From NCBI GenBank assembly GCA_018333995.1, contig JAGXSG010000028.1, positions 62,001-126,000 of the forward strand: DNA of 64,000 nt, given 5' to 3'. The notes beneath the pieces are model-generated. The model had not been told where the DNA came from. It was given only the letters and a program-made list of their open reading frames with translations, and ran no database searches. Positions 52,386 through 61,066 of this stretch are shown here, in pieces (within the stretch, counting starts at the first letter, position 1; each line of letters starts with the position of its first letter). Source of the DNA: Clostridiales bacterium. Its GTDB lineage: Bacteria > Actinomycetota > Coriobacteriia > Anaerosomatales > SLCP01. Both the position numbers and the translations under genes were made by a program.

Positions 52386-53990
52386 GTGGATGTGGACCGG
52401 CTTCCTGAGGTCCCCGCGGCCAACGGCGAGCTTGCCGCGGTTCCGCCGATTGGGACGTGGGGGGCGCGTGCGAGCGAGGGTTTGCTTGCCGCCCGATCGT
52501 CAGGTTTCGAGGTGTGCGGACGCCCGGTAACCGAGGCGATTGCCGACGCCCGCTTGGAACTCGTCAAACTTGCCTTTTCGTACTCAAGTGGTCTCGGAGT
52601 CGTTCAAAGCGGTGGTAGTGAGGGAGCAGAGTCCGCCCTCGCAGCCGGGGCGCCCATAGTGGTTGCCGGACACCAGCCCGGCTTTGTCCATCCCGGAGTG
52701 TGGGTGAAGTACTTTGCGATTCAACGCGTTTCCGATGAGACCGGTGCCATCGCGATAGACCTCGTTGTCGACACGGACTCAGTCAAGCAGATCTCGGCCA
52801 CCCTGCCGCGTGCGGATGGGGAAGTGTCTCGAACCGCGATCGGACTCTGCAGCGCGACCACTGGGACGTATCCTCGCGCGACATCCGTTCCCGGCGAGCG
52901 TTCGATCGCGGAGTTTCTAGCGCAGGCGCGCACGACGCTGAAGACTTTTCCTGAGGCGACAGCTCTTCATCAACGCCTCGAACGCTTTAGCGGCGCAATG
53001 TATGCCGCCAGTGTGAGCGCCGGCGACATGGGATCGTTTTTGACCGCCACGAGAAGGAGGTACGAAGGGGACCGCAACACCTATCTCGAACTGCCCGTCT
53101 CTTCGCTGTCCCGGTCTGCCGCGTATCTCGAGTTCGCCGCCGCGTTGATCTCGGACGCAGGACGGTTTGCCCACGTCCATAACTCGGTCCTCGCTGAGTA
53201 TCGGAAACGACACGGCATTCGCACCGCGGCACAACCGTTTCCTGATCTGAAGATCGCGGACCACGCTATTGAGGCGCCCTTCTGGCTGCTTGTCGACGGG
53301 CGTCGCGAGCGGGTGTTCGTTCGTGAAGCCAGAGGCCGAATCGAGCTCGTTGCCGGCTCTGTGACCAGGCAGGTGCCCCGCAGGTGCGATCTGCTCGCTG
53401 AAGTTCTCGCAGGAGAAGAACATGTTCTGGCGCCAAGGGCTCTCACGCTCACCATGTTCGCTCGCACCATGCTCGCGGATCTATTTGTGCACGGCATCGG
53501 AGGCGCGCGATACGACAGGGTGACCGACGCGGTCGCGTCGTCATACTGGGGCGAGCATATTCAGCCCTATGCCGCCGTGACACTGACGATGCATGCGCCG
53601 CTAGGCATGCCCGTGGTCTCAGCCGAGGCGATCGCCGAGGCGACGCGGGCGGTAACCCGCATCACTCGCAAGCCCGATGAGTTCCTCGGTGAGGCGGGAT
53701 TTGAGTCCGTCGAGGCAAGCGCGGACGCGTTTCGCCTCGCCGCCGAGAAACGTGCGCTTGTCGATGCGATATCGGCGCCGGGAGCGAACCGAAGGAGCCT
53801 GGGCGCGAGAATCCGGGCCGTAAACGACGAACTCGCGATCGTTTTGGCACCGTACGCGGCCACGCTTGCCGAGCGGCGCGACGCGCTGAGGGCTGAGCTG
53901 GCGACGGCGGAGGTGCTCACTGACCGGACGTACCCCTACTTTCTTTGGGATCCGGAGAAGATCGAGCGAATCGTGCGCGTAGCGCCCTGA
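52386..53990 (+). CDS. Uncharacterised protein, possibly distantly BshC-like
   Basis: A 534-residue soluble protein. Notable stretches are VVAGHQPGFVHPGVWVKYFA near residue 95 and LADLFVHGIGGARYDRVTD near residue 365; the C-terminus is helical and coiled-coil-like, ending YPYFLWDPEKIERIVRVAP. Length, the G-x-Q-x-G-type loop and position after a BshB1-like deacetylase suggest a relative of BshC, the cysteine ligase of bacillithiol synthesis. However, the GQQAG...GPLYT and EDHD signatures of true BshC are not matched. Function is open. GTG 52386 versus GTG 52392 as start is unclear. Confidence 0.6.
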   Translation: MDVDRLPEVPAANGELAAVPPIGTWGARASEGLLAARSSGFEVCGRPVTEAIADARLELVKLAFSYSSGLGVVQSGGSEGAESALAAGAPIVVAGHQPGFVHPGVWVKYFAIQRVSDETGAIAIDLVVDTDSVKQISATLPRADGEVSRTAIGLCSATTGTYPRATSVPGERSIAEFLAQARTTLKTFPEATALHQRLERFSGAMYAASVSAGDMGSFLTATRRRYEGDRNTYLELPVSSLSRSAAYLEFAAALISDAGRFAHVHNSVLAEYRKRHGIRTAAQPFPDLKIADHAIEAPFWLLVDGRRERVFVREARGRIELVAGSVTRQVPRRCDLLAEVLAGEEHVLAPRALTLTMFARTMLADLFVHGIGGARYDRVTDAVASSYWGEHIQPYAAVTLTMHAPLGMPVVSAEAIAEATRAVTRITRKPDEFLGEAGFESVEASADAFRLAAEKRALVDAISAPGANRRSLGARIRAVNDELAIVLAPYAATLAERRDALRAELATAEVLTDRTYPYFLWDPEKIERIVRVAP

Positions 53991-54080
53991 CTCGGTGTGG
54001 AGCGGGTGTTCGCGTGATATCATGCATCGCACCTCGCGCACGCGTGGCCATTGGCCTCCCGGAGAAAGGAAGACGGACCT

Positions 54081-54254
54081 ATGGCTCTCCCAGTCGTTGA
54101 CAAGGATCTCTGTACCGCTTGCGGCATCTGTGTTGATGAGTGTCCCCAGAGCTGTTATGACCTCGGGGACGTAGCCGTTCTGTCTCGTCCCGATGACTGT
54201 ACCGAGTGCGGCATCTGCGTCGATGTTTGTCCGAGTGAAGCCATCTCGATGTAG
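54081..54254 (+). CDS. 2[4Fe-4S] ferredoxin
   Basis: A 57-residue ferredoxin with two complete cluster motifs, CTACGICVDECP and CTECGICVDVCP, each CxxCxxCxxxCP. It should carry two low-potential clusters and serve as electron carrier for 2-oxoacid oxidoreductase and Rnf, both encoded in the window. ATG 54081 has GGAGAAAGGAAG upstream. A strong bidirectional hairpin follows. Single gene, own transcript. Confidence 0.96.
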   Translation: MALPVVDKDLCTACGICVDECPQSCYDLGDVAVLSRPDDCTECGICVDVCPSEAISM

Positions 54255-54268
54255 TCGCAGGAGCCGCC

Positions 54269-54314
54269 GGATGATAGCGATGAGGGTCGGCTTCGTGCCG
54301 GCCCTCTGTCATCC
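54269..54314. terminator. Bidirectional terminator between ferredoxin and plsY
   Basis: GAGGGTCGGC (54282-54291) pairs with GCCGGCCCTC (54297-54306) with one G-U pair around TTCGT, and an outer GGATGA/TCATCC extends it. It overlaps the last codons of plsY. Confidence 0.75.
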
Positions 54315-55073
54315 GCGCGGTCCCATGCCGTCGTCGACGTAGAGTTTGGGCTCTCGTCCCTTGATCAGTCCGGCGAATCGCCGGTGATGCCGCGCGTAGA
54401 CGATCCCGGATAGCAGTAGCACGAACAGCAGGTCGGGCTGTCCGGTTATGAGCACATACAGCGGCAGCGCGAGTGTCGCCGCGACTTGACCGGCCATCAT
54501 GTACCGTGTCAGCGCGATAACGAGAAGACCGCTGATCAACACCACGAGGAAGTAGCGCCAATCGTACGCGAGCAGCGCTCCTGCGCCGGTAGCGAGCCCT
54601 TTTCCGCCGAGTACCCTGCGTTTGCCGAGGCTCAGCCACAGCGAGTAGTTGTGCCCGAGCACCGCGCCCAAGACAACGGCTGGCGGCCCAATCACCGCGG
54701 CGCCGACCGCGACCGCCGCAGGGCCGCTCCACGCCGCGCCTCCCGCCGGAAGGGACGGATCGAGGAACATCGCAGGCACAGTGGTGGCTGCGATGGTGGG
54801 AAGGAACCCTTTGAGCGCGTCAGCGAACATCGCGACGGTAAACCATGTCCACGACCCGGTCGTGCGTCTCACGTTCATCGCGCCAACGTTGCCTGTGCCG
54901 TGCTCGGTAATGTCTTCTCCGGTAATCCCGCGGACGATGATGTATGCAAACGGTATCGAGCCGATGAGATACGCGAGCACGAACATCGCCGCCGCCGGCC
55001 ACATGAGGTCGGGCACTCGCTCCAAACCCGCCTCAGCGATAAGGGCGAGAAGCGAAGTGTTCACGGTCTCCAC
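54309..55073 (-). CDS. plsY: Acyl-phosphate glycerol-3-phosphate acyltransferase
   Basis: A 254-residue polytopic enzyme with the three PlsY motifs: YLIGSIPFAYII, GTGNVGAMNVRRTTG and GHNYSLWLSLGKR...GGKGLATG. It makes lysophosphatidic acid, the first phospholipid intermediate. The protein is somewhat long for the family (about 200 usual), with an extra N-terminal segment, an inserted alanine-rich stretch around residues 100-130 and a soluble tail. Its GTG overlaps the lipid kinase stop by 13 bp, linking two lipid genes in one transcript. Confidence 0.92.
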   Translation of the reverse strand: METVNTSLLALIAEAGLERVPDLMWPAAAMFVLAYLIGSIPFAYIIVRGITGEDITEHGTGNVGAMNVRRTTGSWTWFTVAMFADALKGFLPTIAATTVPAMFLDPSLPAGGAAWSGPAAVAVGAAVIGPPAVVLGAVLGHNYSLWLSLGKRRVLGGKGLATGAGALLAYDWRYFLVVLISGLLVIALTRYMMAGQVAATLALPLYVLITGQPDLLFVLLLSGIVYARHHRRFAGLIKGREPKLYVDDGMGPRG

Positions 55074-55972
55074 CGCCTCGGCACCAAGACTTCCACCGCG
55101 CTTGGTTCGATGTGGATGTCGTAGACGGTAGAAAGCATGACCTCTCCATCGAGTTGGCCTTCGAGGGGTGTTTCCGACTCGAGGCGGATGGAGCGATGGA
55201 GCCCCATCTTCACGGGGCTCATTTGAGTGTGATTACCCGTGATGACAAACGGAAGGCGCCACAGTGCCGAGCCGAGCCCGACCCGGTCGATCGTGCACAC
55301 GTCGAGCAAGCCATCATCAGGAACGGCGTCGGGCGTGATGCGGAATCCACCGCCGTACGTGGGTCCGTTTGTGATGGCGATCAGGAGGATTTCAACGGCT
55401 TGCGGCGGCGAGCCATCGATTGAGAGCACAACCGGGTGCGAGTAGAAGCGCCGCAGCAGGATGTACATCAGGGCGCGAAGATAGAGCGGGAGTCCTGACC
55501 AGCCGGTCGACATCTTGATCTCCGCGGCGCGCGCGGTGACACGGGCATCGAGTCCTATCGCTATGGAGTTCGCGAAGTACACGCCGTTGACCACACCGAC
55601 GTCCAGACGTACCCGGACGCCATCGAGAAGTTCGCGGACGGCACTAGTGAGATCAGAGGGTATCCCCAGGGTGCGGCGGTAGTCGTTCCCTGACCCGGTA
55701 GGAAGTACGGTGAGGATCGGACGGTCACTGGCAGGGATGCGCATGAGTCCATTGAGCACCTCATGGACGGTTCCGTCCCCGCCCACTGCGATCACGGTGT
55801 CATATTGGGCTGACCCGGATGCGATCTCGGCCGCGTGGCCTGGGTGTTCGGTGAGAACGGTGTCGTGATCGATATGGCCCTCTAGAAGTGAGGCTACGAC
55901 GGGTACGAGACTCCGTGTGATCCCGTGACGGGCGGTTGGATTGATGATTACCAGTGTGCGTCCGTGTGACAC
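55061..55972 (-). CDS. Diacylglycerol kinase-family lipid kinase
   Basis: A 303-residue DagK/YegS-family kinase. VIINPTARHG opens the protein; the nucleotide loop is VIAVGGDGTVHEVLNGLM, and the LPTGSGNDYRRTLGIP box is the classical GTGNDFAR-like motif. The C-terminal sandwich has ITNGPTYGGGFRITPDAVPDDGLLDV. It phosphorylates diacylglycerol or a related lipid, returning it to phospholipid synthesis, which fits the overlapping plsY. GTG 55972 has GGAGGG upstream. It is more canonical than the paralogue at 23304. Confidence 0.92.
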   Translation of the reverse strand: MSHGRTLVIINPTARHGITRSLVPVVASLLEGHIDHDTVLTEHPGHAAEIASGSAQYDTVIAVGGDGTVHEVLNGLMRIPASDRPILTVLPTGSGNDYRRTLGIPSDLTSAVRELLDGVRVRLDVGVVNGVYFANSIAIGLDARVTARAAEIKMSTGWSGLPLYLRALMYILLRRFYSHPVVLSIDGSPPQAVEILLIAITNGPTYGGGFRITPDAVPDDGLLDVCTIDRVGLGSALWRLPFVITGNHTQMSPVKMGLHRSIRLESETPLEGQLDGEVMLSTVYDIHIEPSAVEVLVPRRWRP

Positions 55973-56054
55973 ACGACCCTCCTCGGCCGTGGGAGCGCTG
56001 CTGCGCGCGGCGCTCTGTTCCCTGTACGTACGGTATGCTAGAGTTCGGTGTCGC

Positions 56055-56130
56055 GCCCTCGTAGCTCAGTGGATAGAGCGTCTGCCTCCGGAGCAGAAGG
56101 CCACAGGTTCGAGTCCTGTCGAGGGCACCA
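56055..56130 (+). tRNA. tRNA-Arg (CCG)
   Basis: A 76-nt tRNA starting GCCCTCGTAGCTCAG with anticodon loop CTCCGGA (anticodon CCG), T arm GGTTCGAGTCC and an encoded CCA. A -10-like TATGCT lies at 56034-56039. Confidence 0.96.
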
Positions 56131-56169
56131 CGTCAGATTGCGCGACCGTGTGTTTTGACCGGTCGAGTG

Positions 56170-56206
56170 CGCGCGCCGGGGCGGTGTGCGGCCGCCCCGG
56201 CGCGCG
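56170..56206. terminator. Long GC hairpin between tRNA-Arg and the EF-G-like gene
   Basis: CGCGCGCCGGGGCGG (56170-56184) pairs perfectly over 15 bp with CCGCCCCGGCGCGCG (56192-56206). It probably ends both converging transcripts. Confidence 0.8.
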
Positions 56207-56212
56207 CGTGTT

Positions 56213-58279
56213 CTACGAAGACTCCCTTTCAGCCTTTGCTCTCTCGATGACCTTAGCGGCCATGTCGCCAGGGACTTGCTCGTAGCCCTCGACCTTGATC
56301 GTGTAGCTTCCTGTTCCACTACTCAGTGAGCGAAGGTGCGGCGAGTAGTGGACGACTTCCGCGTAGGGGAGTTGGGCATGGATATGCTGACGTCCCTCGG
56401 TGCTGTCCATGCCGAGAATCCGTCCGCGCATCGAACTGATATCTCCCATCACCGCGCCCGCATACTCGTCGGGAACCTCGATGTCGAGAGTCGCGATCGG
56501 TTCGAGGAGAACCATCTCGGCTTTCTCGGCAGCTGATCGGAAACCGATGCGTGCGGCCGTCTTGAATGCGATCTCGGAGGAGTCAACGCTGTGGTAGGAG
56601 CCATCGTACACAGCGACTCGAATATCCACCATTGGGTACCCGGCTAGCACGCCTTGCACCATGGTCTCCTGCACACCCTTGTCTACCGCTGGGATGAACT
56701 GGCGAGGGATCCTGCCGCCAACGATCTCGTCGACGAACTCGTACCCGCCCCCTGGGTTGGGCTCCAGGCGCAGCCAGCAGTCGCCAAACTGGCCTGAACC
56801 GCCGGTCTGCTTCTTGTGGCGGCCCTGGGCCTGTGCCGTTTTTCGGATCGTCTCGCGATACGGGATCCTCAAGTCAATGGTCTCCGCGTCAGCGTGGTAC
56901 CGGTCGCGGAGACGCGCGATCGCGATATCGATCTGCACATCGCCGAGCCCCGCAAGAACGGTCTGGTGGGTCTCCTCGTCGCGGACGAGCTTGAGGGTGG
57001 GTTCCTCCTCCACGAGCTTGTTGAGCGCCACACCGAGCTTGTCCTCGTCGGCCTTGGTCTTGGCTTGTATGGCGACTGGGTAAAGCGGTTCAGGAAACGG
57101 CATGGGCTGGTAGGTGACCGAACCGTCCGCTGAGAGCGTGTCGCCGGTGAGCGTCTCGGAGAGCTTGGGAAGCACCGCGATGTCTCCCGCGGGTACCGCC
57201 GAAACGTCAACCGTTTCCTTGCCGGTCATTTTGAGTACGTGCCCGACGCGTTCTTTCTTGCCGGTCCGGCTGTTGATGAGCTCACTGCTGGGTGTCAGCG
57301 TGCCCGATACGACCTTGACGAGACTCAGGCGTCCCACATACGGATCGGACACCGTCTTGAACACGAACGCCGAGACGGCGCCGTCGATGGTGACCTCGCG
57401 AGTGCCGCCGTCTGCAGTGGGGATCGGCCCGTGAGCCGTGGGCTCCGGGAAGAAGGTGACGATCTCATCGAGCAGGTCCTCGATGCCTTGGACGGAAATG
57501 GCCGAGGCGACAAATGCGGGTATGAAGATGCCCTGGGCGATCGCCTTGTTAAGCAGCGTTTCGAGTTCGCCCTGGTCGAGTGGCTCACCTTCGAGCAGGT
57601 ATTTTTCCATCAGGTCGTCGTCCGCCTCGGCGACGAGCTCTGTGAGTTTGTCGCGGGCGCTCTCCGCTGAATCGGTGAACTCGGCGGGGATATCTTCTAC
57701 CACCTCGTGGTCCCCCTCGTGGTGGTAGGACTTCATGCGGATGATATCGATGACGCCGCGAAATCCGGATTCCGCACCCATGGGTATCTGCACCGCGCCG
57801 ATACGGTGACCGTAGCGATCTTCGAGCTTGCGCATGGTGGCCTCGAAGTCCGCATTGTCCTTGTCGAGCCGGTTGATGAGGATCGCTCTGGCCACGCCCA
57901 TCTCTCCGGCGAGCTTCCAGAGCCGGTCGGTCTGAACCTGTGGACCCGAGACGGCGTCGACGACGAACAGGGCCATCTCGGCGGCGGAAAGTCCAGCGAT
58001 CGCGTCACCGATGAAGTCGGCGTACCCCGGGGTGTCGATGACGTTGATCTTGATGCCGTTGTGAACGAGCGGTGCGAGAGCGAGGTTCACAGAACTCTTG
58101 CGACGGACTTCCTCGGAGTCGTAGTCGAGATTCGAGTGCTCTTCGTCTACCGATCCGAGGCGGGTCGTCACGCCCGCGACGTGGAGCATGGCCTCCGCAA
58201 GGGAGGTCTTGCCCGCTCCTCCGTGCCCGACGAGCACGACGTTGCGGACCTTGTCGGTGCTGGGTGCGCCCAAGTGCAT
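56213..58279 (-). CDS. fusA2: Elongation factor G-like protein (EF-G2 type)
   Basis: A 688-residue translational GTPase with all five EF-G domains. G1 is GHGGAGKT (residues 18-25), unlike the AHIDAGKT of the main EF-G; G3 is DTPGY and G4 NRLDKD. The domain IV tip region includes RHKKQTGGSGQFGD and ends with the GYEQVPGDMAAKV segment. These features place it with the EF-G-like paralogues whose job is uncertain (translocation under stress, or ribosome recycling). No rps or tuf genes are near, which supports a paralogue. GAGGAGGAG abuts ATG 58279, so TTG 58273 may be the true start. Confidence 0.9.
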   Translation of the reverse strand: MHLGAPSTDKVRNVVLVGHGGAGKTSLAEAMLHVAGVTTRLGSVDEEHSNLDYDSEEVRRKSSVNLALAPLVHNGIKINVIDTPGYADFIGDAIAGLSAAEMALFVVDAVSGPQVQTDRLWKLAGEMGVARAILINRLDKDNADFEATMRKLEDRYGHRIGAVQIPMGAESGFRGVIDIIRMKSYHHEGDHEVVEDIPAEFTDSAESARDKLTELVAEADDDLMEKYLLEGEPLDQGELETLLNKAIAQGIFIPAFVASAISVQGIEDLLDEIVTFFPEPTAHGPIPTADGGTREVTIDGAVSAFVFKTVSDPYVGRLSLVKVVSGTLTPSSELINSRTGKKERVGHVLKMTGKETVDVSAVPAGDIAVLPKLSETLTGDTLSADGSVTYQPMPFPEPLYPVAIQAKTKADEDKLGVALNKLVEEEPTLKLVRDEETHQTVLAGLGDVQIDIAIARLRDRYHADAETIDLRIPYRETIRKTAQAQGRHKKQTGGSGQFGDCWLRLEPNPGGGYEFVDEIVGGRIPRQFIPAVDKGVQETMVQGVLAGYPMVDIRVAVYDGSYHSVDSSEIAFKTAARIGFRSAAEKAEMVLLEPIATLDIEVPDEYAGAVMGDISSMRGRILGMDSTEGRQHIHAQLPYAEVVHYSPHLRSLSSGTGSYTIKVEGYEQVPGDMAAKVIERAKAERESS

Positions 58280-58459
58280 CTCCTCCTCGATGTCTCACGT
58301 CGTTGAAGTGCGTTCCTGGAACTCGAGCCGTGCGGTTGGCACGGATGCAACCCGTCCCGATAGCATACTCCTTTCTCGCCTCTCGGCCACCCTGGTAGAA
58401 TGAGAAACCGTGTCTGGTCTCCCGGCACGCCGGGTACTCGGATTCGGAAGGACTCGCAA

Positions 58460-59119
58460 TTGATTCGTTCGATTCGCGCCACAGTGATAACGCTGCTACT
58501 TGTAAGTGCGTTGCTGACTGCGGTCCTGCTCGTTCCCGGATGTTCTCCGGAGATGGATTCGCCACAGATGGGTGAGGTTGCCCAGTCGGATTCCGAGGCC
58601 GGACCGCCGACCGCTCTGCCCGCTACCGAGGAGGATGAGTTGTACACGCCTACGTACAAACCCGCAGGCAACGAGGTCGCCGTCATCACGACGTCGAAGG
58701 GCGTCATCAGGTTCGAGTTCTTTACGGAAGACGCGCCTAATCACGTCGCCGCCTTCATCGAGCTTGCCGAAAAAGGCTTCTATGACGGAGTGAAGTTTCA
58801 CCGTGTGGAGCCGGGCTTTGTCATCCAGGGAGGCGATCCGTACTCCAAGACCGATGACCCGATGGTCGGTAGAGGAGGGCCGGGTTACACGCTTGCCGCA
58901 GAGTTCAACGAGCGTCTGCATCTCGACGGTACCGTGTCGATGGCGCGCGGTCAGAGTCCGGACTCGGCGGGATCGCAGTTCTTCATTTGCCTGGGTCCCC
59001 AGCCATTTCTTGATGGTCAGTACACGGTGTTCGGTCAGGTGATTGAGGGTCTCGACGTCGTCCACGCGATTGCAGTTGGTGACGTGATGCAGAGTGTGCG
59101 TATCGAACGCGCCGAGTAG
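58460..59119 (+). CDS. Cyclophilin-type peptidyl-prolyl isomerase lipoprotein
   Basis: A 219-residue lipoprotein. The signal segment ends in LLVPGC (lipobox), followed by an acidic linker and a cyclophilin domain with FHRVEPGFVIQGGDP, GSQFFICLGPQPFLDGQYTVFG and the GLDVVHAI end. It should speed folding of exported proteins at the outer face of the membrane. TTG 58460 has GGAAGGA eight bases upstream; the longer frame from ATG 58400 starts inside a -10-like TAGAAT (58396-58401) and is rejected. Confidence 0.92.
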   Translation: MIRSIRATVITLLLVSALLTAVLLVPGCSPEMDSPQMGEVAQSDSEAGPPTALPATEEDELYTPTYKPAGNEVAVITTSKGVIRFEFFTEDAPNHVAAFIELAEKGFYDGVKFHRVEPGFVIQGGDPYSKTDDPMVGRGGPGYTLAAEFNERLHLDGTVSMARGQSPDSAGSQFFICLGPQPFLDGQYTVFGQVIEGLDVVHAIAVGDVMQSVRIERAE

Positions 59120-59133
59120 GGACGAGGACGCAA

Positions 59134-60450
59134 GTGGATACCGCACGCTTCGAAGAGGGCAAGCAGGCCTACGCGGCCAAGGAGTATCGCGCGGCGGCGA
59201 AGGCGTTCATCGCGGCGGCGGACCGCGGGGATGGTAACGGTGCCGCGTATCACATGGCTGGCAACTCGCTCGTTCGGCTGCGCAGGTTTGGCGACGCGGT
59301 TACGGTATATCGCCATGCCCTGATCGATGAGGTTTACGACAAGCGTGCCGCGGTGCACGTGAACCTTGGCATGGCACTCACCGAGCTTGGTGAGTACGCT
59401 GAAGCTATCACGTCGTATCAGGCGGCTATCGACGATCCCGCCTATACCGGCGTGCATCGCGCGCTGCAGGGCAAGGCCGCAGCGCTTTGTGAGATGGGTG
59501 AGATTGAGCACGCGGCCATCGCGTACCGTCAGGCGGCGCTGGATTCCGAGAATCCCGACCCCGGCAAAGCGCTCAACAACCTCGGCTTGTGCTTCATGGC
59601 AATGCGACGTCCCGGTGACGCCGTTGAGGCGTACCGCGCCGCCCTCGGATTCGACACGTACGAGGCGCGGGGCAAGACGCTCGCCAATCTTGGCCAGGCG
59701 TACCACGCACTCGGTCGCCACGAGGAGGCGGTGCGCGCGTTTGAGAAGGCCACGGGATTGCATAATTACTCCCTTTCCGCCTCGGCGGCGCTTGAGTTCG
59801 AGAAGAGCGCGCATGCGCTTACGCCCGGCCGCCGGGAGACCGTTGAGGGCTGGAGCACCGGCGAGATGTCTCCGCTGTTGGAAGAGACGATCGAACCGGT
59901 TGGGCCGAGTGACGGGCCGCTCATGCCGACGCCTCCAGCTATTCGGATGGGCGATCAAGAGGAGGTGTCGAGCTTCTTTGCGATGACCGACGATGAGATG
60001 CGCGAACGGGATCGGGCGGCGAGGCGCATGGAGCGTGACGCTCGGCGCGCGGAGCGCAATCCGTGGGCGCTCGTAGGCGTGATCGTGGCTGTCGTCGCCA
60101 TCGTTGGCGGGGGTATTGCGGCGGCGTTCGCGCTGGGACTCGGATACCCCACTCAAAGGATGACCGTCACTGCGATGCTTGAGGCGCGGGCGGCGGGTCA
60201 GCCAGTTGCGCAGTACTGGGTGGCGGTCCCCACCTCCGATGTAGACAAGGAGATGGCGAAGCTTCCGCCGATGAAGGAGTTTGCGCTCGGCGACGTCGAA
60301 CGTTCGCCGCGCACATCAACGGTCACGGTGACTGTCACTCCTGAGAGCGGCGCACCACTCTACTATCAGGTGACTCTTGTGCGTGAGGGCGTGGGCTGGA
60401 AGGTGAACGGAGTCGACAACGACTGGAGGTCGACGGGCGGCGGTTCATAA
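59134..60450 (+). CDS. TPR-repeat membrane protein
   Basis: A 438-residue protein. About six tetratricopeptide repeats fill residues 1-220 (for example GVHRALQGKAAALCEMGEIE and KALNNLGLCFMAMRRPGDAV). A charged linker (about 225-310) precedes one membrane helix (about 310-335, ALVGVIVAVVAIVGGGIAAA) and an exported C-terminal domain of about 100 residues. The repeats are therefore cytoplasmic. It probably scaffolds protein partners; which ones is unknown. It starts 14 bases after the cyclophilin gene and may be co-transcribed with it. Confidence 0.82.
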   Translation: MDTARFEEGKQAYAAKEYRAAAKAFIAAADRGDGNGAAYHMAGNSLVRLRRFGDAVTVYRHALIDEVYDKRAAVHVNLGMALTELGEYAEAITSYQAAIDDPAYTGVHRALQGKAAALCEMGEIEHAAIAYRQAALDSENPDPGKALNNLGLCFMAMRRPGDAVEAYRAALGFDTYEARGKTLANLGQAYHALGRHEEAVRAFEKATGLHNYSLSASAALEFEKSAHALTPGRRETVEGWSTGEMSPLLEETIEPVGPSDGPLMPTPPAIRMGDQEEVSSFFAMTDDEMRERDRAARRMERDARRAERNPWALVGVIVAVVAIVGGGIAAAFALGLGYPTQRMTVTAMLEARAAGQPVAQYWVAVPTSDVDKEMAKLPPMKEFALGDVERSPRTSTVTVTVTPESGAPLYYQVTLVREGVGWKVNGVDNDWRSTGGGS

Positions 60451-60519
60451 GCGATACTGCCGACCGGCGCGCGAAATTCGCTCGTCAACATCGAAGTTAC
60501 CATGATGAAAGGCGCACAC

Positions 60520-60924
60520 GTGGATCAGAGCACATACATCATGATCAAGCCCGACGCCGTTCTTCGCGGCTTGATTGCGCCGGTGATTGCTCGATTTGAG
60601 CGGACGGGGCTTTGTATCGAGCGTCTCGAGCTTGGCATGGTCTCTCGCGAGCAGGCCGAGGCGAACTATGCGGAGCACGAGGGCAAACCATTTTACGAGA
60701 GTCTTGTCGAGTACATCACATCGGGACCTGTTGTCAAAATGGTCATTTCGGGTCCCGAAGCCGTTGCGGTCTGCCGTAAGCTGATGGGTTCCACCAATCC
60801 GCGTGAAGCGGCCCCGGGCACCATTCGCGGGGATTTTGGCCTCAGCCTGGAGGCGAACATTGTTCACGGCTCAGATTCCCCCGAATCAGCGAAGCGCGAG
60901 ATCGCCATCTTCTTCACCGGTTAA
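60520..60924 (+). CDS. ndk: Nucleoside diphosphate kinase
   Basis: A 134-residue Ndk. STYIMIKPDAVLRGLI opens the fold and the phosphohistidine lies in NIVHGSDSPESAKREI. It balances nucleoside triphosphate pools. I choose GTG 60520 with AAAGG upstream, which gives the usual length; ATG 60502 would add six residues. Motif-complete. Confidence 0.95.
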   Translation: MDQSTYIMIKPDAVLRGLIAPVIARFERTGLCIERLELGMVSREQAEANYAEHEGKPFYESLVEYITSGPVVKMVISGPEAVAVCRKLMGSTNPREAAPGTIRGDFGLSLEANIVHGSDSPESAKREIAIFFTG

Positions 60925-61066
60925 ACGTGCGACGTGACTTGGCGGTGTGCGCCGGTTGCACGCTTGCCAGGTATCGGCGTGATGCGCGGGCTGAGAGGAA
61001 CGAGGGCCGAGCTCTAGAATCAAGCACATCACAGGGGACTCTCTGATGCCGGGAGGGACACACCAC

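Noticed and set aside
58400-58459. ATG 58400 as start of the cyclophilin lipoprotein
   Set aside because: It overlaps a -10-like TAGAAT and adds an odd polar stretch before the signal peptide; TTG 58460 has a better ribosome site.
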